Below are positions 1 through 14,480 of a stretch of DNA of 64,000 bases, piece after piece (position 1 is the first letter of the stretch; every line of letters begins with the position of its first letter). Source of the DNA: Callaeas wilsoni (taxonomy: Eukaryota > Chordata > Aves > Passeriformes > Callaeidae). The stretch spans positions 1 to 64,000 of the forward strand of contig VWPU01003235.1 of assembly GCA_013398955.1 (NCBI GenBank), given 5' to 3'. The notes under the pieces were generated by a model. It was not told the origin of the DNA and made no database searches. It was given only the letters and a program-made list of their open reading frames with translations. The translations under genes and the position numbers were made by a program.

Positions 1-3000
1 ACCTCTGTGGCCCCCCTGCTACCGAAACAAGGCCGGGAAAAACCAACACAGGGCGAAAGTAAACACAGGTGTACAGAGGCATATTTTGCATCCTTGGGCT
101 GCCTGGGGACAAAACTCATACCAGCAATGATGATTCAACCCGACTCACCTGAGCTCTGCTGCATCAGAGCAGGTAATTGCCATAAATCACCTGCTCTCCA
201 CAGCATGGACAAGATTAATGGCAGCAGACATCGGAGCTGCCAACTTGGAAGATTTCTGTGGTGGAGCAGGGACAGCTACGAGTGAGGAATTTGTGATAAA
301 AAGCTACACTGGGGCTATAATAAAGTGCTGGAAAGACACGGAGGTCCTCTTCCATAACGCAGACACATTAAGGTCTGTCTGATTGTGGTGACAGACAGGT
401 ATTTGACTGAACACACCAGCAGCCATTAAAAAAGAACCAGTAACTAAAAGCTAATGTCAAAACGTGATGTAGGACTGTCAGATGCCATCAGTAATAATTT
501 TTTCTGTGACCAGTCCCTGGTAAGGAGGGCAAAGGAAACAATATTGCTGCTGACTGCAAGGGACCAGCCGCCCGTGATTTGTGGGCTTCAGAGGCAGAGG
601 GTCTGCTGCCACCGTCTTCAGAAGAGAGAGAGATTTATTGTCTCTACTGATTTCCTTTGCCTTGGTGAGAGGGAAAACATTGCCAGGGAAGAAGAGCATA
701 GGACTATGTTGCACGGAGGTAAGCAGCAGTACCTACACTGGGATATTATATAGGCTTAAAGGTATCAAATAGCTTATTACATAGGATAAAGGACTGCTGC
801 AGCCTTTGCAAAAGAGCTGCTGGACAAACAATATTTTATAGCAAGAATTTATCATGAGCAATTTAGCAGGAAAACCAAGCAGAGCATTAAGACAGCCCCA
901 GACCTTTCCCTTGTGTCCATCCTTAGGCTGTGCCAGCAGGCACACACACTGCTGAGAGGTGCAGTGGGAGGCAGGTGACCCTGTCCAGTTGTGCTGCTAC
1001 TGTCCTGCTTCCCTCTCTCTCCCCAGCAGCATCATGGCCATGGCAGGAACAGGAAAGCCTTAACTAGAAAAGGGCAATTGCCAATCAGTCCTTGGTTTGA
1101 GACCAGCAGTGCCCGTCTGACGTAGAGAGGTGCACTGAGCTTACCAAATCACCTTTAGATCCATCCACAGGAGCAGGGCCATACTGAGACATGTCTTCAT
1201 TTGCAAGGTGGAATTTAAAACTTTGCCCCTACTCTCCAAAACAGGCTGTCCTGTTGGTGCTTGCATGGTGTCCTGGCTTGGGCTTGTTTCCAGCAGCACT
1301 TTCAGGACCTACTGTTGGGCTACGCATCTCAGGAGCTGCATCTCTCAGAGTGATTTTCCAAATGTTGAAGGACAGATGTAACACCACCTTTGCTCTGCTC
1401 TTTTAATGAAACTTTTTAATTTCAAACTGGACGCTGCATCTCTGTGTTCAAACAGGCTTCAGGTCTTTATTCTCTTTTGTTAAAGAACCCATCCTCTGCC
1501 AACCACCAGCTGCTTGTCTTTTTTTTAATATTTTATTCCTCATGCATAAAGCAGGGTGCAGCTTTCCCAGGACAAATTTCACCGCTAAAAATGTTTCCCC
1601 AAATTTCAGCGTTAAAAGCAGCAAGGAAGCTTACAGTGAGGGTGAAACTAATCATCTACTGCTCTTAAAGCTGGTGAAGCTTTTAGTGTTGCCAGCAGCA
1701 GATCTCAGATGAGAGCTTCGCCGAGTAATGCAGCGAAGGCACACCATGGCTCACTGTGACAGATCCAAATGTATCCTGTCTGTCCAAAGGGGGCCAGTGG
1801 CTCACAGCAGCTGTCGAGCTGCTTTGTAAACAAGTGGGGGACATAGCTGTTTAACCTAGAATCATGCATCTGAAAATATGCTTTGCCTCTCCAAGGATTT
1901 TGCTGGAAATGCTTCAAAGGATTCTGTTTTTCCCAGAAAGCTGCATCATGTGGTGTTTATCAACTCCTCGAAAGTACTCGCAGCCTTCTTCCATAGGAGA
2001 ACGGCACTTTGCAGTTTGACAGTAAAATCACACATGACTTGTTAAGCACAACTTCCTAATGTAGCTCCCTGTCTGTTGCAACAGTCTCCCTGGTGGTAAA
2101 AAAATACAGTACATTACACTCGCTATAGCAACTGTGATGGCAATATGCAGATTACATGACCATATCGCTCTCCAGCATCTAAAAAAGAAATATTTATTTT
2201 AGCATAGTTGGTACTCTTTTCACAGTCTCTTCTTTCACTGTTCTTTTCTGTTACACTGTCTTATTCATCCCAGGATCTCTCTGATAAAGCTTGATACTGA
2301 CCATTTTCTGTCTTGCACATGTACCTTTGTATCCCAGCTGACCGTTTGTATTCCTTAGTCATCCACTCTGGCCTCTGGATTCCAGTGTCTTTATTTCTAA
2401 ATAGCGCACATAACCCAAGTTCATGGATCATTTTATCTTACAATGCATCGCATTCACATACATGTCTTCATTCTCTCCTGTGATTTATGCTATTTTTCTT
2501 CTCTCTTCCACCTATTATATCTTTCTTTCAAAACGTGCCCTGCTGAAAGATTTTTTTTCCCTATCTTTTCATTGGATTTTTAACTGAATGTAGAGTAAAT
2601 TAGGGCTATTCTTGTTTTGAAAACCTGTTACATAACAAATTCCCATCTTTTGCAGATTTTCTCTAAAAAGTCTGGTTTCCAGGTCAAGGACTATATTTTT
2701 TCTGGTAATTTTTTATTCTTTGTGTAGGAGCACTATAGGGAAAGGTATGTTATTTGAGCTGCAGCTACAGACTCCTCATAAAGCCAGGAATAATGAAGTT
2801 CTGGTTTGAAGCTCAAGTGTCGAATCGTTCTTCTTTAGGAGTGAATTAAATCAACTAAATGTTTTTCCATCTCTAGGATAGAGGCAGTATTGTACATCCT
2901 ACCTTACAGGTATGTGTGAGGTTGAAATAACGACAATGAAGTCATAAACTACCCCAGACCATTCAAATCACTCTTGAAAAATGTATTGCTGTCCTCTTTT

Positions 3001-6000
3001 TCTCATTTGGTATTGTGGTTTAGCCTTTTCTCAGAAACGAGGACTGCCAAGTCTAGTCTGAAGCCTGCATGCTGCTGAAAGGATGTCGTACTGAAATAGG
3101 AGTGTAGGTGTGGATGAAGACTGCCAGAAGCATCTCCTATTACCCCAACAGAAGAAAATGGCAGCCAACTTCTATACATCCTGTAGTCTGGAAAATGGTG
3201 AAATACCATCTCTTTGGCAGCCATAAATGGATAAACATTAGGTAAAAGCTAAGTGCAATGTGAATTCTGTCCAAAAAGGGCACAAGAAATTAGAGATGCT
3301 ACAAAAATGCAGAGGGATAACTAAATGAAGGAGACGTGCAACTACCCAAACATGCTTAAATAGCACAGATTGGAAATCTTTAGACTCATGCTCTCTCTGC
3401 ACCTGACTGGCATTCATCTGCATTGTTATAGAACAATCTCCCCCAGTACTAGCAGAGAATGGGTCAGTCATTCATGCTGAGATTTTCCTTTTGCTAGGTA
3501 TTGCCATGTGAGACACGTCCTGTTTTTACCAGGAAGAGTCTGCACCCACCTGTTGTGGAGGGTCCAAGCACGTACCACGTTTCTTGCACAGGATGTACAC
3601 ACAGATCTGGTTTTTAGGGTTGTGGTGTTCATATGTGTCTTGCAAGAAGATTGTTGGACTGTTTGCTTCAAATTTTAGCAGAAGATCAGGCAAGAGAAAA
3701 GGTAGTAAAAATTGTAGCAAGTGTCTCTACAACACAGGGGAAAAAAAAAGGGAGCAGTCTAGGGATTAGGTAGATGTTTCTGCATTAGGTAGTGTATGCA
3801 ATTTGAGAAGAAATACATTTCCCCCTGTTTCTTTCGTGGTCTCGTGCAGAACCCAGCTCCTCCTCAGGCTCTGTACCTGTTGGACAGAAATCCTACTTTA
3901 CACGCACTTTAAGAAAATGGAGAAAATAAAGGAAAATTTGTATCAGTTTAATTTGTTTTGACAATATTTTTGAACAGTGAAATTGTGTTTCTTTTGCATT
4001 GTTTAGAAAGTTCATGTTGTTTTAAAGATTAGGTTGGGTTTGGCAATGCAAAAATACTAATTTTAAAAGTATGGATTTTCATATTTTCTTCAACTCGTTT
4101 TTCAGTCCAAAAGAGGGAAACATTTTTAAGAAGGCTCAATGGAAGAAAATAAATTCACAGGATTTTTAAATTTTTTTTTGCAAACTCTTCTGTAAGGAAG
4201 TAAAGGAGATTTCTTCACCTTTGGATGTGTTAATTCCTTACTTCTGCCTTCCACCCTTAATTTTCCATTTGAAATTAGTGGAATGAGGAGATAAAAAAAA
4301 AAAATCATCATATGAAAAGAAAACCGAAACTGGCTAATTTTCATTTTTAGAAATGAAATTACTGAAATCTTTGTTGATATATGAAATTGTAAACAAACTT
4401 TCAGTTCATATTTTCCAAGTATAAAGCAAAAAAAATCCAAAAAAGGCTTTTGATTGCAATGACCCCGCATCTCCCAAAATGTATTTTTAGGAAAAAATTT
4501 CTGCTCATTCTGCCAAAGTCGTTGACACTGACCTTATACATGTAGATTCAAAGAGATTAATTAAAGGCAAGAAGCACTGCTAAATTGTCAGCAGCTGGGA
4601 GATGAAAGTGATTCTGGAGAGTAATTCTCCAATGATGCTGTGGATAAGGCAGGACATTTAGTGGATAAATTATCTCCCTCCTGAATTTAAACTGAGTCTG
4701 GTGAAATGATAGTTTTCTGAATGTCACATTATGGTCAGATCCTATTGCTGGTAGTGCGACTTTTTTATAAAGCCAAAACAAAATATAAAATAAATGGTAT
4801 AGTTAACATAAATGCTGCAAGTATACCAAGTGTACAGAACTTACTGTGCACTAGGGATTATGTGTAAGATGAACTTTATAGTTTTTACATTTCAAAATTA
4901 TAATTATTTTTCCCCCTGTATTTCTCAATGTTTCACAGGCATTCAAAGAACAAGAGTAGAGTTCCCCTGTGGTTAATTTAACCCTAGGAAATTCCCCAGA
5001 GCATAATCAAAGACTGCACAGTGGCTAACAATTCTCTCCTGTTTCAAAACTAATGAAGTTAAATCCTGCTGGCTAAGGCAGTATTTCTTAAAGTCTATTG
5101 AGCTTTAAATATAATAACAGAACAGACATCAGTCATAAATACAAAATGCATTTTTTACCAGCTGTCTAAAAGAGGCAGCACAGCCACAAAAAGACCTCTT
5201 CTACGGGCTTGTATCAGCCTCATTATCGCCTATGAATTAAATTGAAACTGCCAAAAGTCACAGCGGTGAATTCTAGACATGACAGTCAGACCATTGCCCA
5301 TGACAGGAAGGCGAAACACCTTCCCCAGACCTGGCTTGGGATTCACTTTTTTCACAGCTTCATACCCCCATGGGACCCAGTGACTTCAAAGGGTGTTCAA
5401 GTGGATCAAGGGCATAAGAGATCTGCATATCTTAAGCAATTACAGCTGTTGGAAACAGCCCTATTAGGGGATAAATCCCTGTTTAAACCATGCAGGGAAC
5501 AAGAAGGATGTTTGAGGGGACCAGGGTGAGCAAAGCCGTGTGTACCCCAGCAGCATTGACAAATATCTGAGGTCTCATTTTTTTGTCAGCATTTGTGCAC
5601 CTCTTGACTCAGGATATCCCCACAAGGGAAAGGAGAATGGGAAAGTCACACACATGCATTTAATAGATATTTATGCATTTTTGTGCAACTGCTCAAACTT
5701 TTCATTCTTGTAGTTGCCTGAACCTAAGCAAGAAGTAGAAACACAAACCATCACTCCCACCAGACAACCCACATATAAAGCCAAGCAAAATCCTAAATAC
5801 ACCAGGGCAGCAAGCTATTTACATACCACTCACTTAACATTATGTGCATATGTTATACTTGCAAATAGGATGAAAACAATTGGAAATAAAATAGTAACTA
5901 CAAATGATTTATTTTAACAGAATGAACAAGTTAACCATATTAGCAATATTTCTCCTTTTAAATAATTCCTTTTGAAACCCTTGAAAGCAAATTTGTTGGT

Positions 6001-9000
6001 GGCTCTGGATAACTCTGTTCTCTTTATTTCATGCAAGTCTTACAAACAGCTCATAACGGATGCCTCTTTTAACCCAATCTGTATTTTCTATCATTATGTT
6101 TTAAGCCCTATGCAAACTGGATAAAAAAAAAAGTTGCTTTCAATTCATGTTAAAAACTGCAACCAGAAGTTCTTTATTTACTGTGTTGGTATCAGTTAAA
6201 TGATTACAAATGGACTGATTAACCCCAAATTACTTGAAGAACCAAAAGAAGAGGCACTTGACAATTCCCAGTATTTGTTCTCTGCTCACTGATCTGGGGA
6301 AAGATGAGATTTTTCTGTGTTAATACATTTCTTCTATTCAGCCTACTTCTGCTGCTCTTTTCTCCAATGTCATCTGTAATTGGATTAAACCCTGACAGAT
6401 CCCTCTAATTCATTAAAGAAGGAAGGAAACGACACATACTGGGGCAAAACAATCCCTGCCCTAACTCCAACAAAACCAACACAGATAAATTTAGTTCATT
6501 CTGTCTTAATCTAGACAGTGACCCCTCCACCCCACCTAAGAGCAGAGCCACTACATATTTTTCCACACAGGATTTTTCTAATTGGAGAGACAATACCTTA
6601 ATCTTGCCTTTTCTAACTGCTAAAACAACTGGATATAACAAAGCCAGTGAACAGCTAGGCTCAGAGCAAGTGAATCACAAAATTAGGCAGAATTAAACTG
6701 AGGAGCAGGTAGCTCTCAGCGCGTGCTTTTCCCACTTTCCTTCTGCACTGTCAGTTGATACAACAGACTGTTTGCAGAGGTTGGGTTTAATACAAAGATT
6801 AGACACTTTTCATGTGTTGTTGGAGCAAATCCAAATAGGAGGTTAGTGGGACTTTTCTGGAGGACTTTATCTTTTTTGTTAGTTCTGTTCTGTTGTTTCT
6901 TAGCATACTCTCTTGATAGTATATTAACCAAAAACTTCACATTTATTAAGTCATTACAGTACTAAGAGCTGGAGAACATGGTGGTATTAGTGGTTTTTTA
7001 AAGTTCTTGAATTAATTTTCTAGACTAAATCCATAAACAACTTCTAGTGTGGTTCTCTGTGTGAACAAACAGCAAGTAGTAAACAGCGAGTAGTGCCTGG
7101 CTACAGACACAGACATTAGGGAGGGCAGAAACTGCATGGCTATTTCTGCACAGATTTCTCAAAGTTTTCAGCAAAAGGGGTCTGCACTCTGCAGTCCAGA
7201 CCTCAAGTACCCCAGCTCCTGCAGCCTGGGCAGCGGAAGCTCTCCCTGATGCACCAAAACCTCTCTTACCCTGGAACATTGATGGCACCTCCCTTTCTCC
7301 CACACTAGCTTCCCACACCATATTGCCTTTTCCCCTTTCCTTTGCTTTGAATCTCCTCCCAACACAGGGCTTCAAGCTCTGCCCTGTCCACCTGAACTGG
7401 AGTTTGGAAGCAGAGAGAACATGACCTGTCGGGAGTGTGGGAAGAGGAAGGAAAGAGGATGCACAATATCCAAGCCTGGGACACTCAGATATTATGCTTT
7501 AAGCCAGACCAGGGTGAATGCCAAGCCAACTCAGAAGACAACGGGGAAAAATCTCACTGCAAGCAAGGACCTACATTTTCTCCTCATGTTCTCTAGGAAA
7601 ACATCAGGCTGAGTTGTAAAGATTTAAGAACTGCACTTGTTTGCTGCAGGAGAGCACTTGGCAAAGAAATAAATGGGAAGCTTAGTTTGCTTTGGGGAGA
7701 CTTGTGCTGCATTTGATTTATTCTGAATTTATGACTTTCACAAAGACAGTTGCTAAGGGGCACCAGTGCAGGAAAGCACAGTGGAACCAATGGCACTTTT
7801 AATCATTTTTTAAAATAAAATAACTTAACTGATCCTGTTTTAAAGCCACTGCATTGCACCAGCAGTTTTACCTCAGTTCGTGCACACCAAAACAGGCAAG
7901 TTTCAGCATAAGCAGCACCTGTCTCTCTAATTGCTCTTCTATGCCTTTAAATGCCACCATCACACACCATCTATTACACCTGGGCAATAGTTTAAATCAA
8001 TCTGTTTCCATCATTACCGATCTATTTTCCTGGGACTAACTACTTGCAACCCCTTTGGCCTTGTAATCATTTTAAACTCTACAAAGCAAGGTTTTCTAGA
8101 AGTATTCTATCCATATACTGCTGTAGGGCTTTAATTGCATCAAAACAGGTGTTATCCTTGGATATGTCTTTCTCCCCATCCCAAATAATTTAACTGCAGT
8201 TGTTAAAACATGCATTAAAAAGCCCAGCTTTCCATATTGCATGGTGCAGTTTTTAAAACAATGAGCCTGAACCTGGAAGCTGAACAGAGTGTGAGCTGCA
8301 ATTTTTCAGAACTACAAACCAATCAATTAACATAACAGGAACTAAAGGAGAAATCTGATTATATGAAATTGCCAGCCAGATGCCAAGAATGCTGTAGGAA
8401 TTCTTTACAAATATTCACTACTGTTGCACCTCTACTTTTAAAGTCGTTCCCATTTTCAGTATTTCTAATTTTCTAGAAGCTCTGAGGTGTCTTCTTTGCA
8501 TGAAACTCAAAAGCAAACATGTCAAGGGCCAAAAAAAGACTCCAAAGATAGTTCCAGAGACCAAGAGCCATGTACTCGTGTACTGATGTTGGCACATGAG
8601 CTGGGGCTTTCTAAAAGGTTGTGAATGCGGTTGACTGACATCTTCCAGGCAAATGATTTATTGACTCAAAAAATGCAAGGCAGGGTGAGTCAAAACATCT
8701 TACACATTTTTGACAAATAGAGTTGAAATTTTGTTTTAAAAAGTTGGAAAATACTGAAGTGTTCTAGGATGACATCTTCTCAATGAAAGATTTCAACATA
8801 GGGTTGCTTGAGACTGACCACGAATTTTCTTCCTTTATCCTTTTGGGTCTTTTAGTACTTCTCCTGATTAATGACAAGAGAAAAGTTTTTTCAATTTAGT
8901 AAAATATTATTTTCAACCCAAAATTATTACTCTTTCTCATATTTTGTCTTTCCACCACCATTCTGAAAAATCAGTAATGTATTTGCTATAGTCATTGCTC

Positions 9001-9228
9001 ACCTAAGCAGAAACATTAAGAAATCAACCTGAATTGAACAAGCAGTAGCAAAGAACATTTTTTAAAGAGCTTATAAAAGTAGCCTATAGCAATAACAAGA
9101 TTTTAACTTCTTTCACAGTAGTGCAGAATAGCTATTGAGGACAAACTATAGACAGAAGATAGAAAACATGCTTTTATTCCTAGAAAAATGTTTTCACACA
9201 CTTCCCTGATAGAAACAGTAATTCCTAG
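1..9228. other. Unique AT-rich non-coding stretch
   Basis: No gene, RNA or recognisable repeat was found. Open frames are short (at most about 116 codons), overlap on both strands, and none resembles a known protein or has convincing splice sites with a coding-like translation. The stretch has scattered A and T runs. Minus-strand 4126-4470 is an open frame rich in Phe, Ile and Lys, which reflects AT-rich composition. The stretch is best read as intergenic or intronic DNA. Confidence 0.6.
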
Positions 9229-9568
9229 AGGAGAGGGCTCAGGGGAGACCTTGCTGCTCTGTATTGGAGGGTACAAAGAAGGTGGGAGCAAGACTCTTGG
9301 AGGTGTGCAGGGATGAGCTGAGCAGCAAGACATGAGCTGGAACATGGGAGATTCTGATTCAATCCTAGGAGAATTTCTTTCTACCGTAATGGCAGTCAAA
9401 GACTGGGATAGGCTGCCCAGAGAGTCTGTGAGCCTTCATCCTCAAAGGTGTTCAAGACAGCGGAGTATGCAGCCCTGAGCAACATGACTTCATTAGTCCT
9501 CTGAGAGAAGCTGGATTGCTGACCTCCAGAGATCCCTTCCTACCCAAACTGCTCTATGTTTCCATGAG
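9229..9568 (+). mobile_element. CR1 LINE 3' fragment, diverged
   Basis: The segment matches the 3' part of CR1-type non-LTR retrotransposons: a 'GGCTCAGGGGAGACCTTGCTG' start, then 'GGATAGGCTGCCCAGAGAG' near 9403, 'CTCAAAGGTGTTCAAGACAG' near 9443, and a tail 'AGATCCCTTCCTACCCAAACTG' near 9530. This order is typical of the end of CR1 ORF2 and its short 3' UTR. The terminal ATTCTATG-type repeat is worn to 'CTCTATGTTTCCATGAG'. It is 5'-truncated, as most CR1 insertions are, and strongly diverged, so it is old. The exact subfamily was not assigned. Confidence 0.85.
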
Positions 9569-12500
9569 TAGATGATTCTTAGACTGAATGACAATGAATA
9601 CGGACAACAACATTTCTCATCCCATATTCTTAAAGACTTCCACTCTTAGGGAAAGTTTGAGAGGAAAGAGAAGATCCCTTGCAGTATGTGCTGGAAGGAA
9701 GTAGCCTGGGCTTTACCCTGGTCCATTGAGGTTCATACCCTGCTCACCAGGGCTTCCTTCTCCATGGAATCAGGCACTTTTATTTATGGTTTGATGACAG
9801 ATCTGACCTTCTGCATCTTCTTTGGGAGAGGAAGTATAAATGAAAAGAAAACTCATGGTGAATCCTTTTTTCAGAGAAACTTGAGGACTTCAGCAGCTCT
9901 TGAGCCTTCTGTGTATTTAACCTTCTTCATTCCTTGAATGGGAAATACAGGATATATTGTGAAATTCATTAGGAGGTGCACACTCTATCTCACTCTAATT
10001 CCTTTTCATCATGTTTGCATAAATAAGGGATTCACTGTATGTAAAAAGCATTGAAAGGATAAAGTTACTTGGATTATTTTTTACAAGCAGAAAAATACAT
10101 CAATCTCCTTTAATTGGGGTCTCTTATAGAAAAGGACCAAGATGCTCATTCGAAACAAATTTCCCTGAAAGAGCAACTGATATTTGAATACCACATTTTG
10201 GTCACCTGAAGTACTAGATCATTCATACTCTTAAGCAAACTGCTTGATGGCACCTTTCAGATCCTGTTGCACTCCAAACAATTCTAACTCTAGCTGTTGG
10301 CATGGAGCAGATACTATATTGTCTTACACCAACAATCAGGTGGTAATGAATGCATTATAAAAGCAGGCATCTCTTTCAGGCTCAAATCCAAGTTCTTGAA
10401 TGATAAATGTGCTAAAGATTTTCTGCAACTCTTTGTGTTCCTTTGGTGACTGAGACAACAGTCTCAATAACACTCTCCTTGTACTCATAGCCTTTTTCTC
10501 TTGCTTTTCTCAAAAACTTCGGAAATAAAAAGGCTTGCCAACCAGACATCCACTAATTACTTGTTGCCTAGACCAGATCCTCAAATTCACATCTCTTCCA
10601 GAAATATATGTAAGTGAATTGTTCTTTAAAGAGAAGAAATCTGTAAATCTCTTTTCCCTTAAACATCACTATCCTCTCACTTTTGATGTTACTGTCTCAA
10701 AATACTCTCTGCATATTGTGCTTTGTATTAGTTTGGCATGGGCTGGATTATGAAACAGCAGTCTGGTTCTTATGCATTGGAGTGTCTACGTGGATGTAAT
10801 GCATCTTATTGCTTATGGTGAGATTCACTATAGATTTATTCAGTTCTTTATTCCTCTATAATCATTGGCCTTTCTTTATGTTACCTGTGCTACTATATCA
10901 AATACTTTCATCACTAATTCAGATCCAAAATCTGGTGATTAACCAAGATTGCATCTGATATTGCTACAGTATAATATGCTAAATATTGCTGATATGCTAA
11001 ATCTATCCCAGATTTGCCAGGTTTATCTCATCAGTGACATAATCAGGTAAATAAAACCAAATCTGCAGCATGTCTCAAGGGAAGGTGATTATGTTTCAAG
11101 GTCCATAAGTGATTGAAAGGGGAATGCCTATTTTCCCTGAGTGATGTTATCTCTGGATAAACAAATAAATAGTTTGTCGTAGGGATGTGTGTTACTGTTT
11201 GTGCTGGACCAGAAACACCAATAAGCAAGGGGTATCACCTTGCACCCTCACTTTTCCTGAGTGTTATATTCACTCCTGCAGGAGCCAAGAAAGGCTAGAA
11301 GACTTAACAATTGTACATGAAACCACAATCCCATCCATAATTTTTCTGTACTGACTACATGAGAAAGAACAGCACAGAACAGTTTCCTATTTCACAGGGA
11401 TAGAGGTCTACAGTAACATACAGTCCCTAAAGAGAAAGTGGCATTACAAATCCACAGAGTAAAAAAAATCTGCTATTACATTCAGTTAAAAAAAATCCAC
11501 CACATTAGTTTGTCTGGGAAAATGTTTCCTACACATGTGAGGCAGCCAGCCTCAAGGAAGCAGAGGGAAACCAAGTGGTCCTGTAGAACCCAGCCTCATT
11601 TGGCTGGATGATGCAGTGGTGGCGGGCTGGACTGGTGCAGCCTGTGCCTGAAATGGCTGCTCTAGCTGCACAGCCAGGGAAGTGAGCGCTCACCGTGTCC
11701 CCACTGCCCCACAGCTCCCTCACCAAAGAGCCACCCAGGAGCCTCATCTGACATGGAAACTTGCTGTGCAAAGCACCTGTATAATGTGATGTTTCTTCCA
11801 GCTCCTACTTTCTCCTGACCAGCCTCTGGTGCCAAGGCTTGTGCTCCCGTTGGTGCAATCAGCAGGGCTGATGTGCCCCAGGCACAGACATTGCCCCAGC
11901 AGCTCGGTGGCAGGGCACTGGTGTCACCAGCAGTGAAGCAGAGACGTGGGTCATGTTGTCCACCAATTTGGTCCCATCACTGATCTGCCCTGCTGTCTTC
12001 ATTTGGGGAGGTGGGATGGGGCCGAGGACAGTGGGGACATGACCCTGAGGCCAGGCCACCACCCTCTGCACCCAGCCTCCTTTGCCCGGGAGCATCCAGC
12101 CCTCGCCAACAAGTTCAGCTGCAGTAGCAGCAAAGCAACTTTAATGAGCATTTATCCCACACAAGGGGATATAAATAACCTTATAAATACAGAAAACACA
12201 TAGTCAGTGTGAGAATGCCCTGAGGGAGGACAAGGAAGAAGTGCAAGCTTCCAGCTACCTCGAGCTCTCGCTGGCAATGTACCTTCCCAATTAAAAGATA
12301 TGGAAAAATATCAGTTCCCTAAATCTTTCAGCAAGTTCTGCATTGGTCAGGAAAAGGCACTTTGAAATGTTCTTGCTGAGGAAGTACGGGTTTTATTCTT
12401 TTATTGTTCATTTTCAAGTTAAACACATGCACAGTGATTTTTGTAATCGTGAAGATGTATTTTAATTGATTTCCCAAGTATTTTAAGGTCTATTAATTCC

Positions 12501-13727
12501 ACGGATCTTGCAAACGCTGCATTTTCTGTATTCCAGCTGCTGTTTTAATCATGTTCATTAACAGAATTACTTTTACCTGCCAGTGAATATTTTACATTGC
12601 ATTAATAAATCTTCTGTTTGCTATCAGAACTGAGCAGACAAATAAAATAAAATACCCTAGTGTGTGAGTTTCCACATGGGTCCAACACTGTTCTATTATG
12701 TCATTCTACCAAGGGATTTAACCAGATTTTAATATAAAGGTAACAAAATTGATAATATGTGCATAATATTTAAAAGTGTGTACTTTTACATTATTAACAA
12801 TATATTCTTTTTCCACGTAAGAAATCAGCCAGGTTTTCTCATTTGCTTTGTTGTGGTGAATGTCTGATGAAAAGTCTGCTTTCTCTCAGAGGAATAATCG
12901 GCAGTTGCCATATCCAGTACCTCACATACTGTATGATCAATTAATTTTCATACATTTTATGAGCAGCATAAAAAATACAGATATTAAGAAATACATCATA
13001 TCCTCCAAATTTTAGACTGTATACCCCTTAAAAGAGAGCAGAAAAACCTGACATAAAAACCTTTTTTGCTGATATTGTTTCCACAGTGTTCTCAATCAAT
13101 TTTTCTAAAAGCTCTGAAATTCTGCCAACATCACACATGCACGGAAGATAAAATGAAACAGCAATTAATCAAATCACCTCTGATTTAACATTAATGTAAC
13201 TCAGTGCATTAGGCCTTGTTTTACATGCAACTGTGTTGTTGCGACTACACTTTAGAGAGCCCCCAAATTAGCCAATTCACAAATCTTAATTGAACCAGGA
13301 AGGATGAGGGTATTCCACTTAGCATGGCCCTTCTGGAACACGTCTCTTCCCTGAGGAAGGACGGCAGATTAACAAGACTGGCAACTCTTCGCCGAGGCAG
13401 CGAGAATTGCAAACATGAGATGCTGCACAACCTACATTCAGCTGTGCACTGGTTTCTGCAAAGCCACGACAGGAAATCGGGATGATCGGAACTTCCAGGG
13501 AAGAAACTCTGTATCCAGGAAGTCCCTTATCCTGTGACCCTTGTGTGGTGCCACCGATGAGAGCAGGACCCACGCATATAAAAAGAGTGAAGCACATGGG
13601 CACATATTTGTAGGGTGAAGGAGCCGACTGGCGAGCGCCTCTCCTTACTGCTCTGTGAAAACTGGCACAAGGCAAAGTGATTCATCTTATTCTCATAGTC
13701 AGCATGGAAATTAAGAAGTATTAGGAC

Positions 13728-13749
13728 TAATTGTACCATGGTACAATTA
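13728..13749. repeat. 22-bp perfect palindrome
   Basis: The 11-base arm TAATTGTACCA is followed directly by its reverse complement TGGTACAATTA with no spacer. The next base outward on each side is C, which breaks the symmetry. It contains nested KpnI-like (GGTACC is absent, but CCATGG and GTAC are present) symmetric cores. It could bind a dimeric factor symmetrically or be a chance palindrome. No neighbouring gene gives context. Confidence 0.9.
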
Positions 13750-14052
13750 CAACAGGGCTTCAAACTGCAGGGATGACTTAGCTGTCTGTTTTGCATTTTG
13801 TTCTTTGCATATTGAAGGTTTGCTGACAGAGAGGTACTATTTCCTGAAGATACATCCTTTCATTGCACCCCTTGTCTGAATGTGGTTTTGATTTTATGGG
13901 AAGGGCTGGACTTAAAGATTGTCACTCAACTACATGGACACCAAGCAAAGTTCAATTGCAGTACAGCTTTCATTAAGGATTCATTAACAGACACTTCATA
14001 TAAAGTGCTACCACATTCTCTTTCATACTTTTTTTCCCCCTACCCTCACTTC

Positions 14053-14073
14053 TTTTTTTTTTTTTTTTTTTNT
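14053..14073. repeat. T homopolymer with an ambiguous base
   Basis: Nineteen consecutive T residues (14053-14071) are followed by the only N in the window (14072) and another T. Its length may be wrong in the assembly. Confidence 0.95.
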
Positions 14074-14339
14074 GAGAATAATTAACTGTTCTTTTGTGAG
14101 TGTCATTTGTTCTCAAGGAATTAAATGCCACCTTATTTCTCAGAACAAGAATTCAACTGTCATAATTATAGCTTCATTTCAGGAGAAAAAAAATCATAAT
14201 TTATTACAGATTGTTCAGCATGTGAAATAGGTTTAAATGTCTTTGAAAGTAAATTGTGGCATGTCACGAAGGGCTTTTGCCATCACTGTAATTGATTTAT
14301 AATTTTGCATTTAAAATTAACAACATTCATCCATTGTTC

Positions 14340-14480
14340 TCCTATTATATAAGGCTCTGGCAGGGAGTTGAGAGTTTTGTGTTCAGTTCTGGTCACCACA
14401 TTACTGTAATGATAATAACAAGTTTTAATAGCTTAGGAGATAAAAATGATATGTAGAAGTGAAGCCAATACCAGTATTAA
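14340..14480 (+). mobile_element. Possible ancient CR1/L3-like LINE trace
   Basis: 'GTGTTCAGTTCTGGTCACC' at about 14380 is close to the conserved CR1/L3 segment that encodes an 'E-Y-x-x-Q-F-W-S-P' motif just downstream of the RT domain. The following A-rich 'GGAGATAAAAATGATATG' is compatible with the next part of the same family. Only about 70 bases align well by eye, so this is a weak call. Confidence 0.4.

Larger units (their letters stand above)
9569..14339. other. Unique non-coding stretch with a GC-richer patch
   Basis: No gene was recognised. A GC-richer patch at about 11530-12110 is open in several frames on both strands, but no translation looks like a known protein. The following 12.3-13.2 kb is AT-rich, repeat-poor and contains many homeodomain-like TAAT cores; it could be conserved regulatory DNA, which sequence alone cannot show. 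A perfect palindrome at 13728-13749 is listed separately. Confidence 0.5.
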
